Part shown: one piece after another, positions 48,758-56,920 of the stretch
Position numbering within the stretch: the first letter of the stretch is position 1
How the letters are laid out: each line of letters starts with the position of its first letter
From: Microcoleus sp. FACHB-1515
GTDB lineage: Bacteria; Cyanobacteriota; Cyanobacteriia; Elainellales; Elainellaceae
Direction of reading: 5' to 3'
Length of the DNA stretch: 64,000 nucleotides
Assembly: GCF_014696105.1 (NCBI RefSeq)
Contig: NZ_JACJPO010000066.1
Coordinates: 248,001 to 312,000, forward strand
Notes under the pieces: model-generated
Told to the model about the DNA's origin: nothing
Database searches by the model: none
What the model saw: the letters and a program-made list of their open reading frames with translations, nothing else
Made by a program: the position numbers and the translations under genes

Positions 48758-48842
48758 AACTGGTTTTGGGGTTTAACTGCTACTAAAGATCGTAGTCGAA
48801 AGCAGAGGTGAGCATGAGAGGCATCTACCGATCGACAGAGTT

Positions 48843-49772
48843 CTAGCGTCTGCCTGCGCCCTGGAAGCGGTTGCGGAGATAGACGGCGATCGAATTCATG
48901 GTCAGCAAAACGACCATCAGGACGATGATTCCGGCTGCGGCATTGGCGTGAAAGTCCGCTTGCGGGCGTGATGTCCAGTTGAAGATCAAGATCGGCAAGG
49001 CGGTAAATTGTGATTGCAATCCATCCGGCAGGAAGGTCACAAAGGTCAATGCCCCGATCACGATTAGGGTTGCGGTGTCTCCGATCGCTCGCGACAGCGC
49101 CAAAATTGTGCCTGTCAAAATGCCCGGAAGGGCGAGCGGCAAAATATGTTCGCGCACCGTTTGCCATTTGGTTGCGCCCAAGGCGAATCCGGCTTGTCGG
49201 AGGCTGTCGGGCACGGCTCTGAGCGCTTCTCGCGTTGCCACGATGATCACGGGCAAAACGAGCAAAGCCAGCGTCAAACCACCCGCCAAAACGCTGCGGC
49301 CTCCGGTGATCGGCTGCATCAGGCGGACAAACACCTGAAGGCCAAGCAGACCGTAGATCAGTGAGGGAACCGCAGCCAAATTGTTGATGTTGACTTCGAT
49401 CGCTTGAGTCAGCCAGGATTTTCTCGATGCAAATTCTTCTAGATAGATGCCTGCTCCCACGCCGACTGGAAACGCCACCGCCGTTGTGATCAGCAGCAGC
49501 CAGATCGTTCCGGCCAAGGCAGACAGCGCTCCGGCGCGTTCGGCACGGCGCGAAGGATAGCTAGTGAGAAACTGCCAGTTCAAGCGCGGCAGTCCGTCCG
49601 ACAACACATCAAACAGCAGCAGCGCCAGTACCAGCAGTCCGGTCAGCGTCGCCGCTAAACAGGCAATCTGAAAAATCCGATCGAGCCGATAGCGCTGTTG
49701 AATCGAAGCTTGAAAGCGGCCAGCAGCAGGTGAACTTCGCTCTAGGCGAGCATTGGGGTCGATCGGAGTCAT
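48843..49772 (-). CDS. pstA: Phosphate ABC transporter permease PstA
   Basis: This 309-residue inner-membrane permease has six or so helices and the ABC EAA-like loop ATREALRAVPDSLRQAGFALGATKWQTV. It pairs with PstC to form the phosphate channel. Its start codon overlaps the pstC stop by one base (TAATG on the minus strand), indicating translational coupling. Confidence 0.95.
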   Translation of the reverse strand: MTPIDPNARLERSSPAAGRFQASIQQRYRLDRIFQIACLAATLTGLLVLALLLFDVLSDGLPRLNWQFLTSYPSRRAERAGALSALAGTIWLLLITTAVAFPVGVGAGIYLEEFASRKSWLTQAIEVNINNLAAVPSLIYGLLGLQVFVRLMQPITGGRSVLAGGLTLALLVLPVIIVATREALRAVPDSLRQAGFALGATKWQTVREHILPLALPGILTGTILALSRAIGDTATLIVIGALTFVTFLPDGLQSQFTALPILIFNWTSRPQADFHANAAAGIIVLMVVLLTMNSIAVYLRNRFQGAGRR

Positions 49773-50710
49773 TATTCGTACTTCTCCTGGAAGCGACGGA
49801 CAAACCAGAAGCTAAACAGATTTAGCACCAGCGTAATCAAAAACAGCGTTGTGCCAACGGCAAACAGCGTGTCATACTTCAGCGAACCTGTGGGCACGTC
49901 GCCGCCCGCCACCTGTGCGATAAACGAAGTCATCGTCATGATCGACACGCGCGGATCAAGCGTCAGGCGCGGATTTTGTCCGGCGGCCAAGGTCACGATC
50001 ATCGTTTCACCGACCGCTCGCGACATCGCCAGAATGAACGAGGCGACAATCCCAGAGAGTGCAGCCGGAACGACGACACTGGTAATCGTTTCGCGCTTGG
50101 TGGTTCCCAGCGCGTAAGATCCTTGCCGCAAACTGCTCGGCACGGCATAGATCGCATCTTCGCTCAACGAGGCAACAGTGGGCAAAATTGCAAAGCCCAT
50201 GATTACACCCGCGCTGAGGCCGTTGAAGCTCTCTAAGCCCGGAATGAAATTTTTCAAAATTGGCGTCACAAACAGCAGCGCAAAATAGCCGAACACCACA
50301 GTCGGAACGCCCGCCAGCACTTCCAGCGCAGGCTTGAGCCAGCTCCGAACTTTCGGAGAAGCGTATTCGCTCATGTAGATGGCGGCGAGCAGACCCAGCG
50401 GTAGCGCGACGAGCAGGGCGATCGCCGTCGTCAAAAATGTCGCACCAATCAATACAAAAATGCCATATTGCGGATCAGCAAACAGCGGTGTCCACTGGCG
50501 ATCGGTGAGGAAGCGCCAAACCGGAACCTGACTAAAAAATCGAATCGTCTCAAAAATCAGCGTCAGAATGATGCCCAGCGTAGTCAAAACCGAGACGAGT
50601 GCGAAAAAGCCAAAGATCAGCTTGATCGCCTGTTCGCTCAGCTTGCTGGCAGAACGATTCGGTTGCCACCGAGCTTCATCCGCATGATTAGAAGGAAGCG
50701 TTTGTGCCAT
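49772..50710 (-). CDS. pstC: Phosphate ABC transporter permease PstC
   Basis: This 312-residue permease has about six membrane helices and the coupling loop SEDAIYAVPSSLRQGSYALGTTKRE, which contacts PstB. It follows pstS after 104 bp containing a hairpin that may set the PstS-to-permease expression ratio. The C terminus overlaps pstA by one base. Confidence 0.95.
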   Translation of the reverse strand: MAQTLPSNHADEARWQPNRSASKLSEQAIKLIFGFFALVSVLTTLGIILTLIFETIRFFSQVPVWRFLTDRQWTPLFADPQYGIFVLIGATFLTTAIALLVALPLGLLAAIYMSEYASPKVRSWLKPALEVLAGVPTVVFGYFALLFVTPILKNFIPGLESFNGLSAGVIMGFAILPTVASLSEDAIYAVPSSLRQGSYALGTTKRETITSVVVPAALSGIVASFILAMSRAVGETMIVTLAAGQNPRLTLDPRVSIMTMTSFIAQVAGGDVPTGSLKYDTLFAVGTTLFLITLVLNLFSFWFVRRFQEKYE

Positions 50711-50746
50711 AAACTCATTTCACCGAGGCGACAGGGGGGAACAGGG

Positions 50747-50774
50747 GCAGGCCAATCGCGAACAACTGGCCTGC
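50747..50774 (-). promoter_or_regulatory. Intercistronic hairpin between pstS and pstC
   Basis: GCAGGCCA (50747-50754) and TGGCCTGC (50767-50774) form an eight-pair stem with a 12-base loop. It lies just after the pstS stop in transcription order and could stabilise pstS mRNA or attenuate readthrough into pstCAB. Role inferred from position only. Confidence 0.45.
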
Positions 50775-50814
50775 ATCAAACGGTCAGGCGGCGATCGCCA
50801 GAACCAGCCTCAAC

Positions 50815-51882
50815 CTAAAGCAGTTCTTCGATGTTTGCGCCTTCTTCAATGCCTTCCTTGAAGATGGTTCCGGTTGTGCCTGCATCCAGACGTGCTTTGG
50901 CTTTTGTCACGATCGCATCCGACAAGGGCACATAGCCTGCTTCTTCAACCAAGCCCTTGTTGGCTGCATCCAGATAGAAATCCATAAACGCTTTCACTTC
51001 CGGACGCTCCAGCGCTTGCTTGCTGACGTAAACAAACAAGGGGCGTGTCAGCGGTCGATAAGTACCGTCCAGCACGGTTTCCGGGGTGGGAGCGACACAC
51101 TGACCGTTGCCGCTGTCAATTTGAACCGACTTGATGCGATCGCGGTTTTCGGAATAGAAGGCGTAACCAAAGTAACCCAGGGCGTTGCGGTTGCCCGCGA
51201 CACCCTGCACGAGGACATTATCATCTTCGCTGGCCGTGTAGTCGCCTCGGCTTGCGCCTTCTTCGCCGTTGATCACATCCGTGAAGTAGTCAAACGTACC
51301 GGAGTCGGTTCCGGGTCCAAACAGGGCGAGCGGCGCATCGGGAAAGCCATCGCGAACTTGGCTCCAGTTGGAGATTTGGCCTTGGGCGCTCGGCTGCCAA
51401 ATTGTCTTCAGTTCTTCAACCGTCAAGCATTCTGCCCAGTCGTTTTCGGGGTTGACCACGACCGAAAGCGCGTCAAACGCAACGGGCACTTCGACAAATT
51501 CAACGCCCTTTTGCTGACAGGCGGCAATTTCGTCCGCTTCGATTGGGCGCGAGGCGTTAGAAACTTGCGTTTCACCGTTGCAGAACTTCTCGAAGCCGCC
51601 GCCCGTTCCCGATGTTCCCACCGTGACTTGAACGCCAGAGTTGGCGGTTTGGAATTCTTCGGCCATTGCTTCGGTGACGGGGAAAACCGTACTCGATCCG
51701 TCGGCAGCGATCGATCCGCTCAGGTTGCTCGCCGCCGGAGCTTCGGTTGTCGTGCCACCGCCAGCGGCAGGGGATTCCGTCGTTGTGGTGTTGTTTCCGC
51801 CACCGCAGGCAATCAGGGAAAAAGTCAAAAAGGCCAAAATTGCTGCGCGAGTCAGCCGCTTGAAACGAAATTTGAACAGCAT
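50815..51882 (-). CDS. pstS: Phosphate-binding protein PstS (lipoprotein)
   Basis: This 355-residue periplasmic binding protein has a lipobox LIACGGG near residue 26 and a Thr/Ala-rich linker, then the binding domain. Phosphate-contacting segments include [30 protein letters not shown] and [14 protein letters not shown]. It delivers phosphate to PstCA. It is the first gene of pstSCAB; a candidate Pho box lies 55-84 bp upstream. Confidence 0.96.
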   Translation of the reverse strand: MLFKFRFKRLTRAAILAFLTFSLIACGGGNNTTTTESPAAGGGTTTEAPAASNLSGSIAADGSSTVFPVTEAMAEEFQTANSGVQVTVGTSGTGGGFEKFCNGETQVSNASRPIEADEIAACQQKGVEFVEVPVAFDALSVVVNPENDWAECLTVEELKTIWQPSAQGQISNWSQVRDGFPDAPLALFGPGTDSGTFDYFTDVINGEEGASRGDYTASEDDNVLVQGVAGNRNALGYFGYAFYSENRDRIKSVQIDSGNGQCVAPTPETVLDGTYRPLTRPLFVYVSKQALERPEVKAFMDFYLDAANKGLVEEAGYVPLSDAIVTKAKARLDAGTTGTIFKEGIEEGANIEELL

Positions 51883-51936
51883 GAGATTATTGGGTGCGAT
51901 ACAAGTTGGCTAAACGCCTCACATGTTATCGCCCCC

Positions 51937-51966
51937 AAGTAAAGGAAAGGTTAAGTACACCTTGAA
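51937..51966 (-). promoter_or_regulatory. Candidate Pho box upstream of pstS
   Basis: Read on the minus strand, the eight-base elements TTCAAGGT, CTTAACCT and CTTTACTT occur in tandem with exact 3-base spacers (11-base period). The cyanobacterial Pho box is two to three CTTAACCT-like repeats with 3 bp spacers. The central repeat is perfect, one neighbour matches 6 of 8, and the other only 4 of 8. Confidence 0.6.
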
Positions 51967-52164
51967 TCTACCGAAAAGCAGTAGAAATTTTCAAGCTGAT
52001 TTTTCGATGTCGCATTCAACACAATTGCTGGTCAAGTCAAGCGCGATCGCTTCCTCATCTCTCAAAACAACCAACCTCAACATCGATAAGCCCCTATCAT
52101 TCACAACTGCACTTTTGGCTGAATAAAATAAGGGTAATTACTGAAGCGCATTTCTTTCCTATTT

Positions 52165-52584
52165 ATGACTTACTACGTTATTTACGACGGCAACTGTAAT
52201 CTCTGTAGCAATTTGGTTCAGGCACTGGAGCAAATCGATCGCGGCGATCGCTTCTCCTACATGCCCATGCAGGACACAGCAGAACTGGCAAAATTCAACA
52301 TCACGCCCGAAGATTGCGAACTTGGCGTCATCTTGATCAATGCCGAAAATCCGTCGCAGCGCTGGCAGGGAGCAGTGGCCTCTGAAGAGATTGCTCAACT
52401 GTTGCCGATCGCGGCTCCGATCGTTTCCGCCTATCGCGCCATTCCCGGATTGAAAGCAGTGGGCGATCGCGTCTATGAACAGGTGCGCGACAATCGCTAT
52501 GCGCTGTTTGGCAAGCGCGAAACGACCTATCGATCGAGCTATCCAGCTTGCACAGAGGGCTGTACGCCCTTTCCCGCTGAATAG
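52165..52584 (+). CDS. DCC family thiol-disulfide oxidoreductase (DUF393)
   Basis: This 139-residue protein opens with the family-defining YVIYDGNCNLCSNLVQALEQID, a CxxC thioredoxin-like redox motif. The later elements (RWQGAVASEEIAQLLP and the terminal YRSSYPACTEGC) are also consistent with the DCC family. It presumably acts as a small disulfide exchange protein in the cytoplasm, partner unknown. It is separate from the divergent pstS gene by about 280 bp. Confidence 0.85.
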   Translation: MTYYVIYDGNCNLCSNLVQALEQIDRGDRFSYMPMQDTAELAKFNITPEDCELGVILINAENPSQRWQGAVASEEIAQLLPIAAPIVSAYRAIPGLKAVGDRVYEQVRDNRYALFGKRETTYRSSYPACTEGCTPFPAE

Positions 52585-52680
52585 TTTGAAGTTGAGCAAT
52601 CAGGCTTCGGCTGAGGCAGACGCAACTTCGATCGCCCAATCCGACCTACGCTAAAGTAATGGCGTTGCACGAGAAGCCTT

Positions 52681-53439
52681 ATGTCTCTACTGCAAAATGC
52701 TTGGATTGTGGCAATCGCCCTCAACTCGATTCTGCTGGCGATCGCGGTCATTGCTCCTAAAAAATTGCTGACGCCTGCCGGACTGATTCACGCTGGAATT
52801 TTGGGCGTGCTGCTGTGGGGAACGCTGGGCTGGTCGGGATACGTTGTGATGATGGTTTACTTTTTGGTCGGGTCGGGCGTGACGCGCATCGGCATGGCGG
52901 AAAAGGAAGCGGCGGGCATTGCCGAAAAGCGATCGGGCGCACGAGGGCCAGAAAACGTTTGGGGTTCGGCTTTGACTGGAACGATCTGCGCGATCGCCGC
53001 CTACCTCCTCACGCCAACGCAACCCCAACTCGTTCCTTTTCTGCTGCTGGGCTATGTGGCAAGCATCAGCACCAAGCTTTCGGACACTTGCGCCAGCGAA
53101 GTCGGCAAAGCCTACGGCAAACGAACATTTTTGATTACGACGCTGCAAGCGGTCGATCGCGGGACGGAAGGCGCAGTGAGTTTGGAGGGCACGATCGCAG
53201 GCATAGTCGGTTCCTTAGTGATTGCGATCGTCGGCTGGGCAGTCGGCCTAATCGACCTGACGGGAATTGCAATTTGTCTCGTTGCCGCTTTTGTCGCCAC
53301 CAATCTTGAAAGCGTGATCGGCGCAACTTTACAAAATCAGTTCGACTGGTTAACGAATGAACTGGTGAACATCCTCAATACGCTGATTGGAGCGAGTGTC
53401 GCGATCGCGATCGCCCTGTTGTTTTACAGGCTGACATAG
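52681..53439 (+). CDS. DUF92/TIGR00297 membrane protein, VTE6-like (phytyl-phosphate kinase)
   Basis: This 252-residue integral membrane protein has about six helices and the DUF92 signature region SISTKLSDTCASEVGKAYGKR. Cyanobacterial and plant members (VTE6) phosphorylate phytyl-phosphate to phytyl-diphosphate for tocopherol and phylloquinone synthesis from recycled phytol. That role is likely here by family, but not shown by a unique residue. The last 16 bases overlap the convergent SDR gene. Confidence 0.82.
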   Translation: MSLLQNAWIVAIALNSILLAIAVIAPKKLLTPAGLIHAGILGVLLWGTLGWSGYVVMMVYFLVGSGVTRIGMAEKEAAGIAEKRSGARGPENVWGSALTGTICAIAAYLLTPTQPQLVPFLLLGYVASISTKLSDTCASEVGKAYGKRTFLITTLQAVDRGTEGAVSLEGTIAGIVGSLVIAIVGWAVGLIDLTGIAICLVAAFVATNLESVIGATLQNQFDWLTNELVNILNTLIGASVAIAIALLFYRLT

Positions 53440-54308
53440 CGCCGCAGAAAAGTCTCAAGCGTTTCCAGCCGCATTTCATAAATTTGCTCTAGGCGCTGCA
53501 CTTCAGCGGGCGTGATGTAGAACTCGTTGGCAAGCAGTGTGCGAAAGGTTCCCAAGCTGCGCTGCGCTTCTGGGTTGAGGAAGCCAACCAAGGTGCGGAT
53601 GCCGTCGATCGCCACCAACGGCGCATTGATCACGATCGGTTCCGTGTTGAAAATGCGGCCAAAAATCTTGGGAATGTCGCGCCGCTGGAGAATTTCGGGA
53701 CCACCGACCGCGATCGCTTGGTTTTTAGCTCCAGGGGCAGAAACCGACTTGACGGCAATCTCGGCAAGGTCGTCGGTGCTGACGATCGAAGTGCGCGTCT
53801 CGGCATCACCAACCAGCAGATAAATTCCTGTTTGCCGAAACCTTTCGGCCAGGGGAATTAGATTGGCTGCAAAGCCCGAAGGCCGCAAAATCGTATAGTT
53901 CAAACCGCTATTTTGCAGATAGATTTCAACGGCACGTTTGGCCTTGAAGACCGGAGCATCTTCATAGCCGCGATCGACGCCCAAGACCGAGATCAGCACA
54001 AAATGCTCAACGCCATTTGCTTTGGCAGCATCAATCAGGTCAATGTTGGCGCGATAGTCCAATTCTTGAGCACTGCCGCTGGCTTCGTTGGAACCGTGAG
54101 CGCTGATGATGTATTGCACACCCTGACAAGCTTTGGTGATGTCGCGCTCTTGCCGCAAATCGCCAATCAATATTTCGGCTCCTCGCTGCTCTAATTCTGA
54201 ATAGCGAGACGACAACCGCACAAATGCCCGCACTGAAGCAGATTGCTCGCACAAAACGCGCACAATTCGTCGCCCCAAAGTTCCAGTTGCGCCTGTCACC
54301 AAAAACAT
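53424..54308 (-). CDS. NmrA-like/atypical SDR NAD(P)-binding protein
   Basis: This 294-residue Rossmann protein begins MFLVTGATGTLGRRIVRVL, with GATGTLG as the nucleotide-binding loop. It has the mid-region VEHFVLISVLGVDRGYEDAPVFKAKRA and YTILRPSGFAANLIP typical of atypical SDRs. It resembles, but does not match closely, the Ycf39/HCF244 proteins that assist PSII assembly; other relatives are quinone or isoflavone reductases. No Tyr-x3-Lys catalytic pair is seen, so a regulatory or chaperone role is possible. Confidence 0.85.
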   Translation of the reverse strand: MFLVTGATGTLGRRIVRVLCEQSASVRAFVRLSSRYSELEQRGAEILIGDLRQERDITKACQGVQYIISAHGSNEASGSAQELDYRANIDLIDAAKANGVEHFVLISVLGVDRGYEDAPVFKAKRAVEIYLQNSGLNYTILRPSGFAANLIPLAERFRQTGIYLLVGDAETRTSIVSTDDLAEIAVKSVSAPGAKNQAIAVGGPEILQRRDIPKIFGRIFNTEPIVINAPLVAIDGIRTLVGFLNPEAQRSLGTFRTLLANEFYITPAEVQRLEQIYEMRLETLETFLRRYVSL

Positions 54309-54570
54309 TGTGTTTTACCTCTTGAGGTGTAGCCGATCGAGCTTCAACTGGCGATCGAGTCGATTTTTCAAACCTAAGTTGATCAAAATTCGCTGCTTGC
54401 AAACCAATCTTCAAATTAAAACATAAAGCTGATTCAAATAATTTAATCGATCGCTAGTGATCTCAGATCTACTGAAAGCAGTAGCAGTCAAGCTCTGTCC
54501 TGAGAGCGATTTGACTGACACACGCAATGCAGTAGGAATAGAGTTGCTAAACCTCAAGGGATTTCATCCT

Positions 54571-54978
54571 ATGAAACTTCATTATTTTACTAAGCCGCTT
54601 TCAACGGTAGGACGCTGGATCGCAAACGCAATGCTTTGCTTGGCCGCGATCGTCCTCCTGTGGCAAGGCGCACTCCCCGCAATGGCCGCAGACAACCCGG
54701 TCGATGCAGCCAACGATAAATATCAGCAAGAAGCAGGTCGCTCTAAAGGCTTCATTGAAGATACCAAAGACTTCGTTCAGCAAGCTGCTAGAGACAATGC
54801 GGCCAAAGTCGATAACGCCACCGATGACGACAGCGCGATCGCTGGCAAAGCCAAGCGTGATGCGGCTCGCATCCAAAAGCGGGCAGAAGAAGATGCCGAT
54901 CGCACTCAAAACGCAGTGGATAGCGCCAGAAATGCCGTTCAGCGCACGGTGGACAGCATCAAAGACGCTTTGGACTAG
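54571..54978 (+). CDS. Secreted small helical protein (CsbD/LEA-like composition)
   Basis: This 135-residue protein has a signal peptide (hydrophobic residues 18-36, cleavage near AMAADN at about 40) and a mature part of alternating charged, Ala-rich amphipathic helices (DFVQQAARDNAAKVDNATDDD, IAGKAKRDAARIQKRAEED). Such composition is seen in stress-related CsbD/LEA-like proteins. Function unknown. ATG 54571 is chosen over the upstream open frame (from TTG 54457) because it starts the signal sequence. A strong terminator follows. Confidence 0.7.
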   Translation: MKLHYFTKPLSTVGRWIANAMLCLAAIVLLWQGALPAMAADNPVDAANDKYQQEAGRSKGFIEDTKDFVQQAARDNAAKVDNATDDDSAIAGKAKRDAARIQKRAEEDADRTQNAVDSARNAVQRTVDSIKDALD

Positions 54979-55006
54979 GTAATTGCCTGACAACAGGTTA
55001 GTTTAG

Positions 55007-55047
55007 TAAGCGCCAGATTGGATGTATTCCAGTCTGGCGCTTATTTT
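55007..55047 (+). terminator. Rho-independent terminator after the CsbD/LEA-like gene
   Basis: TAAGCGCCAGA and TCTGGCGCTTA (55007-55017 and 55033-55043) form an eleven-pair stem followed by TTTT. It also lies downstream of the minus-strand initiator-like gene and could work in both directions. Confidence 0.75.
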
Positions 55048-55108
55048 AAGCAGAGGTCGATCGCCTAACTGCGGCTTTCAGCAAAACAATTACAGCCTAA
55101 AGAAGCTT

Positions 55109-56239
55109 CTACGAATTTTTGGGGATTCGATGTCGCTCTGGAATACCGCGATCGCTGGTGTGGCTTTGCATCTTTTCCAGGTTGAGCTGAAACTGAATCG
55201 TGGCAATGCGCTTCTTTCCAGGCAGTTCTTGAGCAGAAATAACGTATCCTTCCTGCTGCAATTCATCGACCGTCCGCCAAAAAATCTGATTGTTTCGAGA
55301 AGAATTACTTCCCAATAGGTCAAGATTCTTGAACAGATATTGTTTTGAAATGTGCAGATATCCACCGTCCTGCATTGCATCCCACTTCATTCGACTTGCT
55401 AAATAAATTAGCAGTTTGGTTTTGTAGTCGCTCTTTGCATTGCTTCCCAGTTTCTGTGTGATGTCGATGCTGTTGGCAAATAAAACATAATCGCCTGTGC
55501 GTCCCGGCCCTTCAAAAAACTCCAGTGAAACTGTGTAAGCATCTGCAAGTTCATAGGTGTAATCTGCGGCTTTTGCCAGATCGAAATCGCGAGGAACGTT
55601 GTCAATTTCGTAGTCTTTAATTCGCAAAACGCTTTTGATCATCACTTTTGCACCGACACTGTTTCCCTTACGCAACGATTGAGCCAAAACAAGCTCGGTA
55701 CGGTGCAAAGCAACTAGATCGCGATTAAGTTGCGATCGCAATTTCGATGCAAATCCTCCATCTTTCGTGCGCGTGTAGCCCAAACTTTCGAGCAGATCGT
55801 TCGATCGAAAAGAGACGATCGCCCCGTTTCCCTGCTGTGCAGCGAGTCGGTAGAGAAATAGAACGATCGACACCTGGCGCGGATTGAGAAACGTCAGCAA
55901 GGCCATGAAGAGACGCTGTATGCGTCGGTCTTGAATTTTCTCTAGTCCTTTGCTGACGCCTTGATCAGTGCAGGACTGGAAGTCAAGGTCAGCATATTGG
56001 CGCTTGAGTTCTTCCCATTCTTCGGCTGAGAGATTTTCCAGCGGAACGCGCCGCGTCACGGCTACCTCGCTGGGATTGCCCGGATCGGCCTCGACCCGCA
56101 TTTCCAGATAGTAGCCGTCCTCGTCCGATCGCAAAATCGGCAGTTGGACATCCGGATTTTTTAGCGAGGCTCCGGCTCTGGGCAACACCATCAGGAGTTG
56201 GCCGTCAACGGGAAACGTCGGTTCTTCGTGGTTGCTCAC
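55109..56239 (-). CDS. Putative replication initiator-like protein (winged-helix type)
   Basis: This 376-residue soluble protein has two regions that look like winged helices. The first is about 135-215 (RQVSIVLFLYRLAAQQ, FRSNDLLESLGYTRTKDGG, LRSQLNRDLVALHR). The second is about 255-360 (ANSIDITQKLGSNAKSDYK, LASRMKWD, KNLDLLGSNSSRNNQIFWRTVDELQQEGYV). Two tandem winged helices are the layout of plasmid initiators that bind iterons. Directly upstream lie at least seven copies of an 18-base repeat. The call is from architecture and context, not from a recognised family motif; a transcriptional regulator binding the same repeats is the main alternative. Confidence 0.6.
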   Translation of the reverse strand: MSNHEEPTFPVDGQLLMVLPRAGASLKNPDVQLPILRSDEDGYYLEMRVEADPGNPSEVAVTRRVPLENLSAEEWEELKRQYADLDFQSCTDQGVSKGLEKIQDRRIQRLFMALLTFLNPRQVSIVLFLYRLAAQQGNGAIVSFRSNDLLESLGYTRTKDGGFASKLRSQLNRDLVALHRTELVLAQSLRKGNSVGAKVMIKSVLRIKDYEIDNVPRDFDLAKAADYTYELADAYTVSLEFFEGPGRTGDYVLFANSIDITQKLGSNAKSDYKTKLLIYLASRMKWDAMQDGGYLHISKQYLFKNLDLLGSNSSRNNQIFWRTVDELQQEGYVISAQELPGKKRIATIQFQLNLEKMQSHTSDRGIPERHRIPKNS

Positions 56240-56920
56240 AGGACAAAACTCTCGATCGAGCAGATGGGTAGGAGGAATTGTACCGCTAGATGCCCCAGAT
56301 CGATCCGATCTAGCTGCGCTATCTATAGCGTCTTATTAAGCCTGTAATTTTCAAAACGCTATATCTGGAAGTCCTGACTATAACTCCCGCGTATGTTTTT
56401 GCCAAGATCGCCTGTAACTTTGGCGTCGGATTTGCCCTGTAACTCCCGCGTATGAACAGACGATCGCGCTGTAACTCCCGCGTATGCTTTTGGGCAGATT
56501 TTTCGATCGCTCGATCGTTCGCTAGTGATAGATCAGTCCTGTAACTCCCGCGTATGGTTTGCAGGTTTGGCTGTAACTCCCGCGTACAGATTTGTCCTGT
56601 AACTCCCGCGTATGGTCTAGCTATAACTCCGGCGGATCTGTCGATCGACCCCCATTGAACCTGCCAAACATTGGTGCTAACTTCTGTGCATCAAAGGTTC
56701 GGTTACAAGTTTCGGTTACGTCGATTACCGCTCAAATCAAACAGCCCAATAAAAAACCCCGCCGCCTCCCTACCACAGTCAGCGAAAGGGTTTGAGTCCA
56801 TCACATTGCCCCAGCATCAGCCGGGGAACGGATTTTTATGCACAAAAAGTTTAGCATCGATCGCGGCGTTGCGTCGCCCAATTTCTGCTGTCGTCCGCAC
56901 TTCTGCTTGGAGGCAAATCC
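56240..56920. other. Putative origin/regulatory region between initiator-like and primase genes
   Basis: These 681 bp lie between divergent genes. They contain the repeat array (given separately). On the initiator side, minus-strand AT-rich sequence (TTGAAA at 56355-56350, TATAGA further down) could be the initiator promoter. A short inverted pair AGCG/CGCT brackets it (56327-56359). The right part (56640-56920) has runs such as CAATAAAAAACCCCGCCGCC near 56748-56767. No DnaA-box consensus was noticed. Confidence 0.5.
56378..56638 (+). repeat. Iteron-like array, seven clear copies of an 18-bp repeat
   Basis: Consensus CTGTAACTCCCGCGTATG. Copies start at 56378 (CTATAAC variant), 56437, 56469, 56539, 56571 (ends CGTACA), 56597 and 56621 (CTATAACTCCGGCGGATC). 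A degenerate copy starts at 56412 (CTGTAACTTTGGCGTCGG). All are on the plus strand. Start-to-start spacing is 34, 25, 32, 70, 32, 26 and 24 bases. Arrays of this kind next to an initiator gene are the hallmark of plasmid origins; they could also be a multi-site operator. Confidence 0.85.

Noticed and set aside
56378-56638. CRISPR array
   Set aside because: Repeats are short (18 bp), spacing is irregular (24-70 bp between starts), inter-repeat segments are too short to be spacers and no cas genes are present.
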